From Flavobacterium sp. YO12 (GTDB lineage Bacteria > Bacteroidota > Bacteroidia > Flavobacteriales > Flavobacteriaceae), in the NCBI RefSeq assembly GCF_004119495.1, contig NZ_NRQU01000001.1, positions 1 to 64,000 of the forward strand: a stretch of DNA of 64,000 nt. The letters are read 5' to 3'. The notes below the pieces were generated by a model, which saw only the letters and a program-made list of their open reading frames with translations, was not told the origin of the DNA and made no database searches. The position numbers and the translations under genes are program-made. Shown here piece after piece: positions 62,750 to 64,000 of this stretch (position 1 is its first letter; each line of letters starts with the position of its first letter).

Positions 62750-64000
62750 ATCGTAAAAAACTATTGGGCAAAACCACGAGGGATTTTCTCGTGCTTGCCG
62801 CCGTGATCCTTTTAATCTGTGCTCCGATATTCTACTTTGTGAGCCAGTGGCTTTTCATCTACGAAACCGAAGAGGTGCTCGTGCAGCATAAAAATGCATT
62901 CATTAACCAGTCCAGCCGCAATTTCACTCCCGAAGACATCAAGACCTGGAACAGGTACAACCTGCATTTCACCATTATGCCCGATATGGGCGTAAAAAAA
63001 GATTCCATAGTCGGCACCATGATCGAAGACTCCACAGCTGAGGAAAAAGAGCCTTTCCGCATCATTTACGCCCCAGTGGAAATTGCCGGCAGAAAATACA
63101 CCTACACCGAAAAGATCCACCTGCTGGAAATGGAAAGGATGGTGTTCACCATAGCTGGCATGTTCACCTTTATCCTTCTGGTGCTTTTTGTCGGCATTGT
63201 ATGGCTCTCCAAGAAAACGGCATCCAAACGATGGAAGCCCTTCTATGACACTCTGGACCAGATCCATGAGTTTGAGATCGACAAGAACAAGCCCCCCCAT
63301 TTCCTGGAGACCGACATCGACGAATTTGAACGCCTGAACAGAAGCCTTGAGGCGCTGATCGAAAAAAATACGGCCATCTACAAAAGCCAGCGCGAGTTTG
63401 TGGAAAATGCGGCCCATGAGCTCCAGACGCCCCTCGCGCTGTTCCAGAACAAGATCGACACCCTTTTCCAGATGCGGCTCGACAAGGACCAGACTCGGGT
63501 GCTGGGCGCCTTGAGCAGGGATGTGGCAAAACTCAACAGGCTCAACAAAAATCTGCTGCTGCTCTCCAAAATAGAGCATGAGATCTATCTGGAAAAAACC
63601 TGCATCTCGGTCAATGAGCATATAGAAAAACATCTGGACTTCTTTACCGAGCAGGCCGGCCAGAAATGGGTCGCCATTAATGTGCAGCTGTCCGAAAAGC
63701 TTGAAATAGAAGCCAACCCTGTCCTTGCCGAAATCCTTATCAACAACCTGGTGCTTAACGCCATCCGCCATAACCGCACCGAGGGAAATATCATAATCAG
63801 GACCCTGGATCGCGAGCTGATGATCCTCAACACCGGTACGGCCGAACCGCTTCCCATCGAGAAGCTCTTCGGACGTTTCTTCAGCGGCGGCACCTCGGCA
63901 AACGGCAGCGGGCTGGGTCTGGCCATCATCAGAAAGATAACCGAGATAAGCGGCTGGAAGATCTCCTACTCCTATCATAACGATTTCCACTGCTTCAGCG
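62746..64000 (+). CDS. Sensor histidine kinase (cut by the window end)
   Basis: This frame is open from ATG 62,746 to the last base of the window (418 codons so far). It has a membrane helix at about 12-34, a periplasmic sensor region (about 35-128), a second membrane helix (about 130-152) and a linker. The HisKA box is ENAAHELQTPLALF with His224. The ATP-binding region has the N box LINNLVLNAIRHN, then EKLFGRFF and the G box NGSGLGLAIIRKI. The start overlaps the regulator stop (ATGA), so kinase and regulator form one unit. It lacks only the last residues of the catalytic domain. Confidence 0.92.
   Translation, partial: MNRKKLLGKTTRDFLVLAAVILLICAPIFYFVSQWLFIYETEEVLVQHKNAFINQSSRNFTPEDIKTWNRYNLHFTIMPDMGVKKDSIVGTMIEDSTAEEKEPFRIIYAPVEIAGRKYTYTEKIHLLEMERMVFTIAGMFTFILLVLFVGIVWLSKKTASKRWKPFYDTLDQIHEFEIDKNKPPHFLETDIDEFERLNRSLEALIEKNTAIYKSQREFVENAAHELQTPLALFQNKIDTLFQMRLDKDQTRVLGALSRDVAKLNRLNKNLLLLSKIEHEIYLEKTCISVNEHIEKHLDFFTEQAGQKWVAINVQLSEKLEIEANPVLAEILINNLVLNAIRHNRTEGNIIIRTLDRELMILNTGTAEPLPIEKLFGRFFSGGTSANGSGLGLAIIRKITEISGWKISYSYHNDFHCFS

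Noticed and set aside
62812..63990. A long open frame (392 codons) on the minus strand near the window end
   Set aside because: It is the shadow of the sensor kinase on the plus strand, whose H, N and G boxes are all visible. The minus frame has no recognisable domain and is open only because of high G+C codon bias.
1..64000. CRISPR arrays, rRNA genes or insertion sequences with transposase
   Set aside because: I saw no regularly spaced 25-40 base repeats with unique spacers, no rRNA-like stretch and no transposase frame. The repeats present are short phased arrays or single palindromes.

Overview
The left 46 kb reads as ordinary chromosome of a Flavobacterium-like member of the Bacteroidota. 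The DNA is AT-rich (one 60-base line at 27,001 counts to 35% G+C). Many genes are preceded by the Bacteroidota -7 box TAnnTTTG, sometimes with an upstream TTG at the right spacing. The families are typical of flavobacteria: OmpA lipoproteins, a SIMPL protein, DUF6155, DUF3817, an HsdR_N-type nuclease beside holA, and an ALDH/ADH/DUF779 cluster. It carries housekeeping genes (ndh, rhlE-like, ettA, holA, a Sua5/YrdC gene, a uvrD/pcrA-type helicase, recG, pheT, apt), transport genes (Bcr/CflA-type MFS, MscS-like channel, TauE/SafE permease, an HlyD-RND-TolC efflux operon, bestrophin) and several dispersed intergenic repeat families.

At 46,178-46,251 lies a tRNA-Arg(ACG) gene, and what follows differs in kind and composition. 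A large serine recombinase reads toward the tRNA, and its last codons lie inside the tRNA 3' half, as expected at the edge of an integrated element. A 56-residue gene overlaps the recombinase start by 4 bases. The element backbone (48.5-52.2 kb, about 50% G+C in a counted line) has SSB, a DUF932 protein and PRTRC proteins E, C and a probable F. The B, A and ThiF genes usually found with them are not in the window.

From 52.1 to 58.3 kb, on the opposite strand and with lower G+C, is a probable anti-phage operon: an 81-residue protein of unknown function, a ComEC-type metallo-beta-lactamase-fold hydrolase, and a 1608-residue protein joining a trypsin-like protease to a STAND-type P-loop NTPase and a long helical C-terminal part. 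The content resembles type I AVAST (Avs1: MBL, protease, STAND), here with protease and NTPase in one chain. Its promoter has an inverted repeat inside the spacer. The 3' end of the large gene runs about 100 bases antisense into the PRTRC gene, which suggests a recombination joint.

From 58.6 kb to the window end is a G+C-rich block (57% in one counted line): PAP2 phosphatase, EptA-type phosphoethanolamine transferase, DUF1345 membrane protein, OmpR-type response regulator and a sensor kinase cut by the window edge. Together these look like a self-regulated lipid A modification module of the kind that lowers sensitivity to polymyxin and cationic peptides. The far end of the element is not visible, so whether this block is cargo or flanking chromosome cannot be settled here.
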